DNA from: MVRV01 sp964469905
GTDB taxonomy: Bacteria > Desulfobacterota > Syntrophia > Syntrophales > Smithellaceae
Reading direction: 5' to 3'
DNA: 64,000 nt
Assembly (NCBI GenBank): GCA_964469905.1
Contig: CAYXZW010000011.1
Location: 1 to 64,000, forward strand
The position numbers were made by a program, and so were the translations under genes. Within the stretch, counting starts at the first letter, position 1; each line of letters begins with the position of its first letter. Shown in pieces: positions 17,375-25,380 of this stretch. Under the pieces are notes generated by a model, which ran no database searches, was not told where the DNA came from, and was given only the letters and a program-made list of their open reading frames with translations.

Positions 17375-18706
17375 ATGAGTTGGAAAGAATTCTACCGCAG
17401 TCGCCTCGTGACGGCAACCGAGGCTGCAAAGATAGTGCAAAACGGTGATTGCGTCTGGCTGCCCCTCGGTCTCGGGCAACCGGATAGGCCTATTATTGAT
17501 GCTATTGCCGACCGGAAGGATGATCTGAAGGATGTGGAGATTATGGTCAATCTGGCTCTCCGCCCTTATAAGATTCTGGAGCCCGCTTGCCGGAATACCT
17601 TTCATTTGATGTCGGGGTTTTACAGCACGCCTCCGATGCGCAATATTTCTCAGTCGGAATGGGCGAATTTTTTTGTTGCCCAGGGCGCTGATATGGCCAA
17701 GAGATACGCTAACCGGAAAAAAAACATACAGCATCGCACCGGCATTGTATTGCAGGTGACGCTGCCGGATGAACATGGTTATGTGAACCTCGGCTTCGAT
17801 ACGTTTTATACCGAAGACATCCTCAATATGTCCGAATGGGCCATTGCGGAAGTAAATGCCAATCTTCCGCGCACCTATGGTCAAACGAACATTCATGTTT
17901 CGCGTTTCACCGCCTTTGTGGAAAACTCCAGTCCTCTTGTGGCACTTCCGGCCGTTGTTCCATCGGAAGTGGAAGAGAAGATTGCTCAGCATGTTGTGCC
18001 TTTGTTAAAAGACCGTGACTGCCTTCAGGTCGGCTTAGGGGGCGTTCCGGCAGCGATCAGCACCCTGATTCAGCATTCTGGTCTCAAGGATCTGGGCATT
18101 CACTCGGAGATGGCACCAGTAGGAATAAACCGCCTGGTGGAAAATGGCATCGTTACGGGGAGCTACAAGAAGGTCAACAAAGGTAAAATCATCTTAGGAT
18201 TTGCTCTGGGTGATCAGGGTCTCTATGACTTTTTAGGGAGAAATCCCCTTGTAGAATTTCACCCGTGTTCTTATGTAAATAATATCTGTGTTATTGCCCA
18301 GGAAGACAATATCGTAGCCATCAACGGCTCTGTGGAAGTTGATCTCACGGGGCAAGTCGTTTCCGAATCGCTGGGCAATACGATGATCAGTGGCCCCGGC
18401 GGACAATTGGATTTTGTGATCGGGGCATCCTTGTCGAGAGGAGGACGGGCTATTAACCTGATCCCTTCCACATCCAGCAATGATGCCATATCGCGGATTG
18501 TACCCTACATTACGCAGGGGGCACGCGTGACAGTGCCGCGGCACTACACGCGTTATATTGTCACCGAGTATGGTGCTGCCGATCTTATGGGAATGACGGA
18601 ACCGGAGAGGGCCAAAGCCCTGATTGCCATTGCCCACCCAAAATTCAGGGAAGATCTGGAAAAGGGCGCAAGGGAACGCGGACTCCTGCGCAAGAAAATA
18701 TTTTGA
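17375..18706 (+). CDS. Acetyl-CoA hydrolase/transferase family CoA-transferase
   Basis: 443 residues from the ATG at 17375, which has AGGAGA 8 bases upstream. Reading back to 17099 adds residues unlike the family. These enzymes move CoA between carboxylic acids (4-hydroxybutyrate, butyrate or acetate, for example) through a glutamyl-CoA intermediate. IGVAxxG-like LQVGLGGVPAAIS is followed by LGIHSEMAP, whose Glu is the expected catalytic residue. GPGGQLDFVIGA and TEYGAADLMG are C-terminal family motifs. Donor and acceptor are not determinable. In a syntrophic-type anaerobe it fits fatty-acid activation or acetate exchange. It stands alone. Confidence 0.88.
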   Translation: MSWKEFYRSRLVTATEAAKIVQNGDCVWLPLGLGQPDRPIIDAIADRKDDLKDVEIMVNLALRPYKILEPACRNTFHLMSGFYSTPPMRNISQSEWANFFVAQGADMAKRYANRKKNIQHRTGIVLQVTLPDEHGYVNLGFDTFYTEDILNMSEWAIAEVNANLPRTYGQTNIHVSRFTAFVENSSPLVALPAVVPSEVEEKIAQHVVPLLKDRDCLQVGLGGVPAAISTLIQHSGLKDLGIHSEMAPVGINRLVENGIVTGSYKKVNKGKIILGFALGDQGLYDFLGRNPLVEFHPCSYVNNICVIAQEDNIVAINGSVEVDLTGQVVSESLGNTMISGPGGQLDFVIGASLSRGGRAINLIPSTSSNDAISRIVPYITQGARVTVPRHYTRYIVTEYGAADLMGMTEPERAKALIAIAHPKFREDLEKGARERGLLRKKIF

Positions 18707-18875
18707 TGCAGGAAATATTTCCTGTTGTTTAAACGAGCAGGTATCAGGCCAAGGGCCGGGGACAGACGGGAGCGCTTCGCAAACATCCGCTATTTCCGGC
18801 TTGCCTGTTAATCAAAGCGCTGTCGTTTTTCATTGAGAATCAGGTTTACAAATGTTTCCGCCCGGTGATTGATCG

Positions 18876-19781
18876 TTATTGGAGATTATTGACATCAGCA
18901 ATTAATCCCAGGGCTTTATAGGAAAGGGCCAAATGCCTCAGGTAAAACGGATTATCCGGTTCTGTTTTCAACGCGCTGCGGAAGGCTTCCACTGCCTCGG
19001 AATGGTAATTGGCCCGGGCCAGTGTATTGCCGAAGCGGTTGTAATAGGCACCGGCACTGAAGTTGTCATAATGGGCGGCAGCTTCGTACTGCTCGCGTGC
19101 CTCTGAAACAAGTCCCAATCCGACTAAAACATCACCCAGGCAACAACGATACAGCGTTTTAGCGGGATTTGCGGCAATACAGGATGTGAGTAATCTTTTC
19201 GCTTCATCAAAGTTGCCGATCTTAGCGAACAAATCAGACATTTTAAAATAATAATGGTCAACTTGATCCGGATCAATTTGTGCGGCACGCACATATGCAG
19301 CTTCGCTCTTTCCGGTCAGTCCTGCGGCAAACAGAGCATCGCCCCAGAGACAGTAAAAAGCAGGATTATCGTTTTCCAGCCCAACTAATTTTTCAAAAAT
19401 GTCACAGGCTTCCCGGGTACGACCGGCCAGAAGATAGGCGTTTCCCAGTTCGTTAAGCAGGCCTATGTCGTCAGGTTGTGCTGCGACGGCGCTTGAGCAG
19501 ATTTCGATGAGCTTGCTGAAATTTTTCTCCTGCTTGTAAATGCGCACCAGTTCATCGAAAGCAAATCCGGTGAATATTTTTCTTTGCAGTTCCCGTTGCA
19601 GCAGGATTTCCAGACAGGCAACAGCTTTTGCCATAGCGCCACTGTCGTGATAAGCCCAGGCCAGCATCAACAAAACTGATTCCTCTTCCGGACAAGCCTG
19701 ATAAATCTCTTCTAAGAGCAAGATGGCTTCCGGATATTTTCCCTCCCGCAGAAGCTGGTCTGCCGTATCCAGTCTTTTCAT
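18876..19781 (-). CDS. Tetratricopeptide-repeat protein
   Basis: 301 residues from the ATG at 19779-19781 (MKRLDTADQLLREGKYPEA). Repeated 34-residue TPR units run through the whole chain, for example GNAYLLAGRTREACDIFEKL, WGDALFAAGLTGKSEAAYVR and GDVLVGLGLVSEAREQYEAA. About eight repeats are visible. There is no signal peptide with this start, so it is probably a cytoplasmic scaffold. A start at 19916 would add 45 residues without TPR character and no ribosome site. Partners are unknown. Confidence 0.8.
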   Translation of the reverse strand: MKRLDTADQLLREGKYPEAILLLEEIYQACPEEESVLLMLAWAYHDSGAMAKAVACLEILLQRELQRKIFTGFAFDELVRIYKQEKNFSKLIEICSSAVAAQPDDIGLLNELGNAYLLAGRTREACDIFEKLVGLENDNPAFYCLWGDALFAAGLTGKSEAAYVRAAQIDPDQVDHYYFKMSDLFAKIGNFDEAKRLLTSCIAANPAKTLYRCCLGDVLVGLGLVSEAREQYEAAAHYDNFSAGAYYNRFGNTLARANYHSEAVEAFRSALKTEPDNPFYLRHLALSYKALGLIADVNNLQ

Positions 19782-19888
19782 TATTATCTTTGATGCCAAG
19801 TTATATTTAGGTTTATGCTTTGTATTCGTGATGTTGCAGGAAAACAACTGGCTAAAAATAATGGGGGAGACAAGTCTCCCCCGAAGTT

Positions 19889-20206
19889 TCAGCAACCACT
19901 GCACGATGAACCACAACCGCCTTCCGGTGCGGCAAGAGCGGAAGTCAATTTAAAACCCGAGCCACGGGCTGATTCAATAAAATCAACATTAATCGGTTGC
20001 GCTTGATTAAGAAGGTCTTTGTCAATGATAAATTTCGTTCCTTTCTCATCAAACACTTCATCTTCATTTTTAGGCTCGTCCAGAGCCATGCCCAAAGAGG
20101 GCCCGGATCAGCCAATGGACATTGTAATCCGGATTGCGGAATTTACATTCTTGTCCTTGAGAAAATCCTTGATTACCTCGGAGGCCTTATCTGTAACTGT
20201 AAACAT
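19889..20206 (-). CDS. HesB-like selenoprotein (IscA/HesB fold, UGA = Sec at codon 33)
   Basis: Starting at the ATG at 20204-20206 (AGGGGA 8 bases upstream), the frame reads MFTVTDKASEVIKDFLKDK... to ITMSIG. It then meets TGA at 20110-20108 and continues in the same frame as SGPSLGMALDEPKNEDEVF to GGCGSSCSGC and a TAG/TAA-type stop at 19889. If TGA is read as selenocysteine the protein is 105 residues, the normal length of HesB/IscA-like proteins. The Sec falls where relatives have Cys (G-C/U-x-GPSLG). HesB-like is a known bacterial selenoprotein family. The segment just after TGA can form a GCCC-TCTTT-GGGC hairpin, a possible SECIS core. Such proteins bind or transfer iron-sulfur clusters; the C-terminal Cys-rich tail fits that. 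It is divergent from the transglutaminase-like gene. Confidence 0.87.
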
Positions 20207-20337
20207 TAAATTATCCCCTTTCTTAAGATGGACGTTTTGCCATCCCTATTTAAGCTAACTTATCCATAATCGAAGTATTGTCAATTATATTTTTCGGAAA
20301 AGGTGTAAGAGATTGATAATTTTTAGATTTGTTTCCA

Positions 20338-20367
20338 TTGACAGGGAAAGCATCTCTCGCATATATT
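20338..20367 (+). promoter_or_regulatory. Sigma-70-type promoter for the transglutaminase-like gene
   Basis: TTGACA (20338-20343), 18-base spacer, TATATT (20362-20367), 33 bp before the start codon. Confidence 0.6.
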
Positions 20368-20399
20368 GTTTGAAAATTTAAACGATAGGGGATCTCTCT

Positions 20400-22094
20400 A
20401 TGAAAAAGATTGCAGGGTTAATATTTTTAGCTATGGCAGCATTAGCAGCCCCCTGCTTCGCCGAAAATTTTATCGTGAAAGGTGATATGGCTTCGACAAT
20501 TCATTATGAGTTGCAGCACCAGATTACCGCCGGCGATGCCATGCGCAAACTGTCTTTAAGCTTTGTTCTGCCTCAGAGCTTCGAATCCCCAACTTATAGC
20601 CAGCAGATAACCAACTTGAAAATATCATTTTCTCCGGAAGCACAGGATAGAAAAACATCAACAGATGCGCGCGGTAATAATACAATTCTGGCGACCTGGA
20701 CAAATGTTCCTGATAAAGTTAATGCTATTATTTCATTTGATGCCGCCAACCATACCGGATTGAAGATTCTCGAAACTGATGCACCTTTTCCTTTGACTAA
20801 CCTTTCTTACGATATGGCCGACTATTTAAAGGCCACAGCGCAAGTGCAGTCCGATAATCCGGAAATTCGCAAGCTGTCTCTGCAATTGACGAAAGATGTA
20901 AAAACTCAATTTGATGCTGTCCAGAGGGTTATTTCCTGGGTAGTCGATAATGTGCGCTACGTCAATCCGCCGGCGCAATATGATGCCGTTTATTCTCTGG
21001 AATCGGGCAAAGGAAACTGTCAGAATTTTTCGCATCTGGCCGCAGCTCTTTTACGCTCGGCGGGAGTTCCGGTGCGTATTGTTAACGGTGTTACTCTGAA
21101 TCAACCTTTTGATATCAAATGGGAAAAAGGAACTCTTACTTTTAAAATGGGACAAGGCAGGCATTCCTGGATTGAAATATGGTTTCCCGATAAAGGATGG
21201 GTGCCTTACGACCCGCAAAATATGCAGCTTTTTGTCTCCAACCGTTTTGTCCGCATTGAAGTCGGTGTGGATAATAACGAAACGAAAAATGACGGTTTAG
21301 TCCGCTGGTCACAAACGACTGACGCCCGCATCAAACCGAAACTGCAGGAAACAATTGATGCCAACTTTATTTCCGATTCCGTTAAATTTACGGGAATGCG
21401 CCAGAGCTACGGGCCGAAAAATTTGCTTCTGGGACCCGGTGTAAAAGCTGAATTTAAGAAAATTGCTATAGCCCCGCCTCCGCCACCAGTTATTATACCG
21501 GAAGACCAAAAGAAATTACTGCGCTTTTTAGTTCCCTTTGTTTACGGCAACCTGGATTTCCCGGAAAACATTGATTTTGCATTTCCCCGTTCCACGACCG
21601 CATCCGGCGCTAATAACTTTGAAATGTCCCGTAATTTCCTGGTAGAAACAGCCGAATATGTAACAACCAAAGCAACACAGTATGCCCAGGTTGTTGTTTT
21701 AAAGAAACCGTTGAAACTGCAAAAAGTAGCTCTGGCTCTGCATAAATTCGGCGGCGAAGGCTGGCTGTGGGTCGATGTTTTTCAGGATGATCAGGGCAAA
21801 CCGGGGGCGCCGTTATATACAAGTGAGATGGTCAACTTGGATCACCTTTCCCTGAAGCCCGGTTACCGCTGGGTCAATTTTGATTTCAAAAAAGATTCCC
21901 CCGTTTTGATGCCCGGTTCTTACTGGATAGCGCTTGGTTTTTCCGGCAGCCCGATTATTAATTGGTTTTATACATATGGTAAACCTGTAGGCCCTGTCTA
22001 TGGAACACGCTATAAAGGAGTTTTTCATGATGACTGGAGCGGGGCGCTCAGTTATGAATTTAACTACCGGGTTACGGGGCTGACGGTAAAATAG
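20400..22094 (+). CDS. Secreted transglutaminase-like (cysteine-protease fold) protein
   Basis: 564 residues. A signal peptide (MKKIAGLIFLAMAALAAPCFA) targets it to the periplasm or outside. A transglutaminase-core domain lies at about 160-290: SGKGNCQNFSHLAAALLRS contains the catalytic Cys, GRHSWIEIWFPDKGW the His, and VPYDPQN the Asp. The C-terminal half (from about residue 400) looks like a beta-sandwich carbohydrate or surface-binding module ending in YRVTGLTVK. AGGGGAT precedes the ATG. Family members act as peptidases or cross-linkers on cell-wall or secreted proteins. No partner is adjacent. Confidence 0.82.
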   Translation: MKKIAGLIFLAMAALAAPCFAENFIVKGDMASTIHYELQHQITAGDAMRKLSLSFVLPQSFESPTYSQQITNLKISFSPEAQDRKTSTDARGNNTILATWTNVPDKVNAIISFDAANHTGLKILETDAPFPLTNLSYDMADYLKATAQVQSDNPEIRKLSLQLTKDVKTQFDAVQRVISWVVDNVRYVNPPAQYDAVYSLESGKGNCQNFSHLAAALLRSAGVPVRIVNGVTLNQPFDIKWEKGTLTFKMGQGRHSWIEIWFPDKGWVPYDPQNMQLFVSNRFVRIEVGVDNNETKNDGLVRWSQTTDARIKPKLQETIDANFISDSVKFTGMRQSYGPKNLLLGPGVKAEFKKIAIAPPPPPVIIPEDQKKLLRFLVPFVYGNLDFPENIDFAFPRSTTASGANNFEMSRNFLVETAEYVTTKATQYAQVVVLKKPLKLQKVALALHKFGGEGWLWVDVFQDDQGKPGAPLYTSEMVNLDHLSLKPGYRWVNFDFKKDSPVLMPGSYWIALGFSGSPIINWFYTYGKPVGPVYGTRYKGVFHDDWSGALSYEFNYRVTGLTVK

Positions 22095-22154
22095 TGTTAT
22101 TCGGGGAATTAAAATTGCCGTGATTCCGAGTTTATCGGTAGACTTAATTGTTAC

Positions 22155-22856
22155 TCATTTCCGGCCATAGGGACAAACATATAAGCACAAGCCGCAAACA
22201 GCTTCCTTTTCTTTTTGCTTCAGCGCTGCAAAATATTGATCACATTTTTCGGCCTGGTAACGCATCTCACGCGGTTCTTCATTTTTAAACGGTCTTCCCG
22301 AAAACGCATGGATAGGGCATATTTTCACGCATTCATCGCATTCTCCGCATTTCTCATCCAAAGGTTCTCCTGTTGGTTGCAGGAGAGCATCGGTGAGGAT
22401 GGAGACAAAGCGCACTCGCGGTCCATGTTCCGGAGTAATCAATAAGCAATTCTTGCCGATCCAGCCTATTCCGGCCAGATGAGCCCCTGTCTTGTGCGAA
22501 AAAGAAGCGCAAATTTTTTCATCATCAACTCTTTCGGCGGCAGGCAGGGGCAGCACTTTAAAACCCATTCGTTGAATACGGTTACTCAAACGGGAAGCAG
22601 CGAAATCGAGCCTCTGATTGATTATCTCATAGGCATGTTTATAGTTTAAACGGACGGCATAGTCGGCTCGGCGGGGTAAAGAATCAACTACAGCATGCGG
22701 CAGAACTATGCCCAGCGAGATGCAATAGGGATAGCCCCGGACAATTTCACCTCCTTGAGCGATGATAAAATCATTTGCACAATTTAAATCGGCGACACCA
22801 AAATAATCAATACTCTCCAGCAATGATGCTTCTTTCAAGGTTTCGTTTAAGTTCAT
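22155..22856 (-). CDS. 4Fe-4S double-cluster protein, epoxyqueuosine-reductase-like
   Basis: 233 residues. The C-terminal part has two cluster motifs: CGECDECVKICP at about 172-183 and CGLCLYVCPYG at the end, with a further Cys at about 207 (EKCDQYF). The middle contains GIGWIGKNCLLITPEHGP, as in QueG and related corrinoid-interacting reductases. It is shorter than true QueG (about 350 residues) and lacks its C-terminal HEAT-like repeat, so it is better called a QueG-like ferredoxin-type reductase. It abuts the HD-domain gene, whose stop is 1 bp upstream of its start, so the two are co-transcribed. Confidence 0.78.
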   Translation of the reverse strand: MNLNETLKEASLLESIDYFGVADLNCANDFIIAQGGEIVRGYPYCISLGIVLPHAVVDSLPRRADYAVRLNYKHAYEIINQRLDFAASRLSNRIQRMGFKVLPLPAAERVDDEKICASFSHKTGAHLAGIGWIGKNCLLITPEHGPRVRFVSILTDALLQPTGEPLDEKCGECDECVKICPIHAFSGRPFKNEEPREMRYQAEKCDQYFAALKQKEKEAVCGLCLYVCPYGRK

Positions 22857-23447
22857 TTATGCCTCCCCGACGGCGGAATCCTTTTCTTGTGCCAGTTTCT
22901 TTTGTGCATCGGCCAGTACTTCATCAAAATATATTTCCAGTTTTGCATTTACACCGCGCAGCCCGGCAATGACAGAATCAGCCCATGCCAAATACTCAAC
23001 CCTTCTTTGACAAGACCAATTCCGTGGCGGAAAATTGGCGATATCATTGATATTACAGATTTTGTCGGCCAGTTTTAATTGTTTGGCCCGGTCGGAAAGA
23101 AGAGGCGACTTCTCAATTTGCTGGGCCTTTCTTTCCTGCTTCGGCAAACACTTGTCGTCAGTGACTTCCAGAATAAGAGCCAGAATGTCATCCCCGAAAT
23201 TAAGGCGGATTTCCTCAGGTGAAGTATTTGTGTCTTCAATAGTGTCATGAAGAAGTGCACCAACAATCGTGGTAATGTCGTAGATCTTGCCGATAGTCCA
23301 TAAAACATTGGCAACTTCAATGGGATGGTTGATGTAAGGCGAAGCCCGTTCATCTTTCCGGCGGTGGTGGCGGTGTTTTTCCGCGGAAAAATTCAACGCT
23401 TTCAAAAAAAAGGAAATATCGTTGTGCAAATTTTCCTCCTTCAACAT
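22857..23447 (-). CDS. HD-domain phosphohydrolase (SpoT/MESH1-like)
   Basis: 196 residues from the ATG at 23445-23447. The pattern SAEKHRHHRRKDERASPYINHP, then GALLHDTIEDT (His-Asp metal site) and TDDKCLPKQERK is that of the small (p)ppGpp pyrophosphohydrolase family related to SpoT and MESH1. No synthetase domain follows, so it would only hydrolyse. The family also includes enzymes acting on other nucleotides, so the substrate is inferred. An upstream extension to 23597 is hydrophobic and unlike the family. It lies directly upstream of the iron-sulfur reductase gene. Confidence 0.82.
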   Translation of the reverse strand: MLKEENLHNDISFFLKALNFSAEKHRHHRRKDERASPYINHPIEVANVLWTIGKIYDITTIVGALLHDTIEDTNTSPEEIRLNFGDDILALILEVTDDKCLPKQERKAQQIEKSPLLSDRAKQLKLADKICNINDIANFPPRNWSCQRRVEYLAWADSVIAGLRGVNAKLEIYFDEVLADAQKKLAQEKDSAVGEA

Positions 23448-23571
23448 TATAGTAATTACCATAATCAGGGAAACTCTGCAAAGTATCTTGCTCGTTCTTT
23501 TCCTAAACACCGTGATAGCATCTTTAAGATAATATGATATAATGCGTGAAATAAAAAATGAGGAGCAGTAT

Positions 23572-24159
23572 ATGAAACATAAAACCTCCAGAATCATTTT
23601 TGCCGTTGTGGGGATGACGTTGTTGTTTTTAAAATTTAATTCAGCTGCTTTAGCCTACGAAAATATTTCCGATTTTATTCTCAAGGTAAATCCCGGTGCA
23701 CAGGCTTCAACAATTCCCGAAGATTTTTTGCGATCCGGCAGCGATGATGAATATGGTTATGCTTACGAAGGTTATATCGACGGCTATAAAATAATCTGTC
23801 GCGCCAAAAATGGCCGCGTTAAATCAGTACATGCGCAAAAGGAATTTAACACCGCTGATCTCAGCACACAACATGCTTACAATAATATCCTGGGGAATGT
23901 ATTGGTTAAGCTGATGAAAAAATACAACGGTACGTTATTTATCGAAAAGGGCAGGGGAGAAAGCACTGATAAAATGCCCTATGAGTTTGGCGAGTACTGT
24001 TATTATACGGCTCTTCGCGGTGAAGGAAAAACGATCAAGACCAAAGAGTTTAATTTAGGTTTCTGGTTTGATCTGGGCATCTGGAAACGCTGCGATAACG
24101 ATAAGTATAATAGTTCCAATCCCGGTAAAGTAATAATAGAATTTAAGCCGGCCAATTAA
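23572..24159 (+). CDS. Secreted protein of unknown function
   Basis: 195 residues from the ATG at 23572, with AGGAG 6 bases upstream. A signal peptide (about residues 1-29, ending SAALAYE) exports it. The mature domain has alternating strands (GYAYEGYIDGYKIICRAKNG, KNGRVKSVHAQKEF) and no recognised catalytic motif. It stands alone, convergent with the efflux operon. A TATAAT at 23538-23543 may be its -10 box. Confidence 0.72.
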   Translation: MKHKTSRIIFAVVGMTLLFLKFNSAALAYENISDFILKVNPGAQASTIPEDFLRSGSDDEYGYAYEGYIDGYKIICRAKNGRVKSVHAQKEFNTADLSTQHAYNNILGNVLVKLMKKYNGTLFIEKGRGESTDKMPYEFGEYCYYTALRGEGKTIKTKEFNLGFWFDLGIWKRCDNDKYNSSNPGKVIIEFKPAN

Positions 24160-24168
24160 AGTTGTAAA

Positions 24169-25371
24169 CTATTTGCGCGCGCTAATCCACGTGCCGTCGC
24201 TGATTGTATCGGCGGGATGGACTACTACCTTTTCGTTTTCCTGCAAGCCGGAGATAATTTCCGTCATTAAACTGTTTCTCTGGCCGGTTTGAATTAAACG
24301 CTTGCGGGCATTTCCTTTTTCGTAAACAAAGACAGCCCAGTCTTTTCCTACACGGAAAAGCGCACTGGTGGGCACTTGCAGTATGTTTTTGCCTTCCCAG
24401 ACAACAAAATGCGCTTCGAGCCTGTAGGCGTCGCCCAGTGCGCGCCATGTTTCCACAGGTGATGTTATATCAGCAATAACCAATACTCTTTGCTCTTCCA
24501 CGCCCAGGCTTGATATTTTGGTAAAACCACCGGGTTCAACAATCCGCACAGTTCCCGCGAGCGTTCCTTCGCCACCCCAGCGTTTAAAAAACACGGCAGT
24601 TCCCGATTTGATTTTAACAGCATCGGAAGAGAGTACTTCCACGCGGACTTCGAGGTTCTTGGAATTGCCGATATCCAGCAGAGGCTCCCCAACGTTAACT
24701 GCCCCTTCGCTCTCCCGGTAGATACGAAAAATATTGCCGTTGATAGGCGTGAATACGTAAACCTTGTTGGAACCGGCGGTTTTATTCGGGGAAGAGAAGT
24801 TGCGCAGCAGTGTTTTTGTCCGTTCCAGATCGGAGCGGGCGACATCAACGGCCGCCTTCCCTGAACGCGCAATTGCCTGTGCCTTTTTAGTCTCTGCTTC
24901 TATCTGGTCATATTGATCTTTGGCAATCGAACCCCTGTCATATAGATTCTTGAGCCTTTCGAGTCTTTTTGCCATGTAATCGGCATCCGCTGCTGCCGCA
25001 CTCTCCTTTTCGATAGCGGCATTCAGCGCGGCCCCGGCGGTGTTAATGGTCACTTCCGCTTCCGCCCGGCTGCGGGGATCAAGGGCAGGTGAACGCAATG
25101 GTTCGAGAACGACAACGCTTTGTCCCTTTTGGACAGGATCGCCAACTTTGGCCCAAATGCGTTCCATATATCCGGCTATCGGCGCCGTTATCACAAAACG
25201 CTCTTTGAGGCGGGTGCGTCCCTCCTCCTCAATTGTGACCTGTAGCGGGCCGCGGGTTACTGAAGCCAGATCAACATCCACCGCTTGCGGGAAAAAACCG
25301 TATACGGTTGCTCCAACCACAACCGCGATAAGGATGGCGACAAACAGCTTTCTACGTAATGCTACATTCAT
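24169..25371 (-). CDS. HlyD/MacA-type membrane fusion protein of an ABC exporter
   Basis: 400 residues. An N-terminal anchor at about 8-27 is followed by a lipoyl/barrel-sandwich half (GDPVQKGQSVVVLEPL), a helical hairpin (about 85-180), the second lipoyl half (VFTPINGNIFRIYRESEGAV) and beta-barrel and membrane-proximal domains (NILQVPTSALFRVGKDWAVF). It links the inner-membrane transporter to the outer membrane. It follows the permease by 9 bp, and the ATPase and TetR genes lie upstream in the same operon. Confidence 0.88.
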   Translation of the reverse strand: MNVALRRKLFVAILIAVVVGATVYGFFPQAVDVDLASVTRGPLQVTIEEEGRTRLKERFVITAPIAGYMERIWAKVGDPVQKGQSVVVLEPLRSPALDPRSRAEAEVTINTAGAALNAAIEKESAAAADADYMAKRLERLKNLYDRGSIAKDQYDQIEAETKKAQAIARSGKAAVDVARSDLERTKTLLRNFSSPNKTAGSNKVYVFTPINGNIFRIYRESEGAVNVGEPLLDIGNSKNLEVRVEVLSSDAVKIKSGTAVFFKRWGGEGTLAGTVRIVEPGGFTKISSLGVEEQRVLVIADITSPVETWRALGDAYRLEAHFVVWEGKNILQVPTSALFRVGKDWAVFVYEKGNARKRLIQTGQRNSLMTEIISGLQENEKVVVHPADTISDGTWISARK

Positions 25372-25380
25372 AATATTTAT

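Noticed and set aside
19889..20095. 68-residue short form of the HesB-like protein
   Set aside because: It starts inside the conserved domain, has no ribosome site, and the full frame reads through one UGA from a well-placed ATG.
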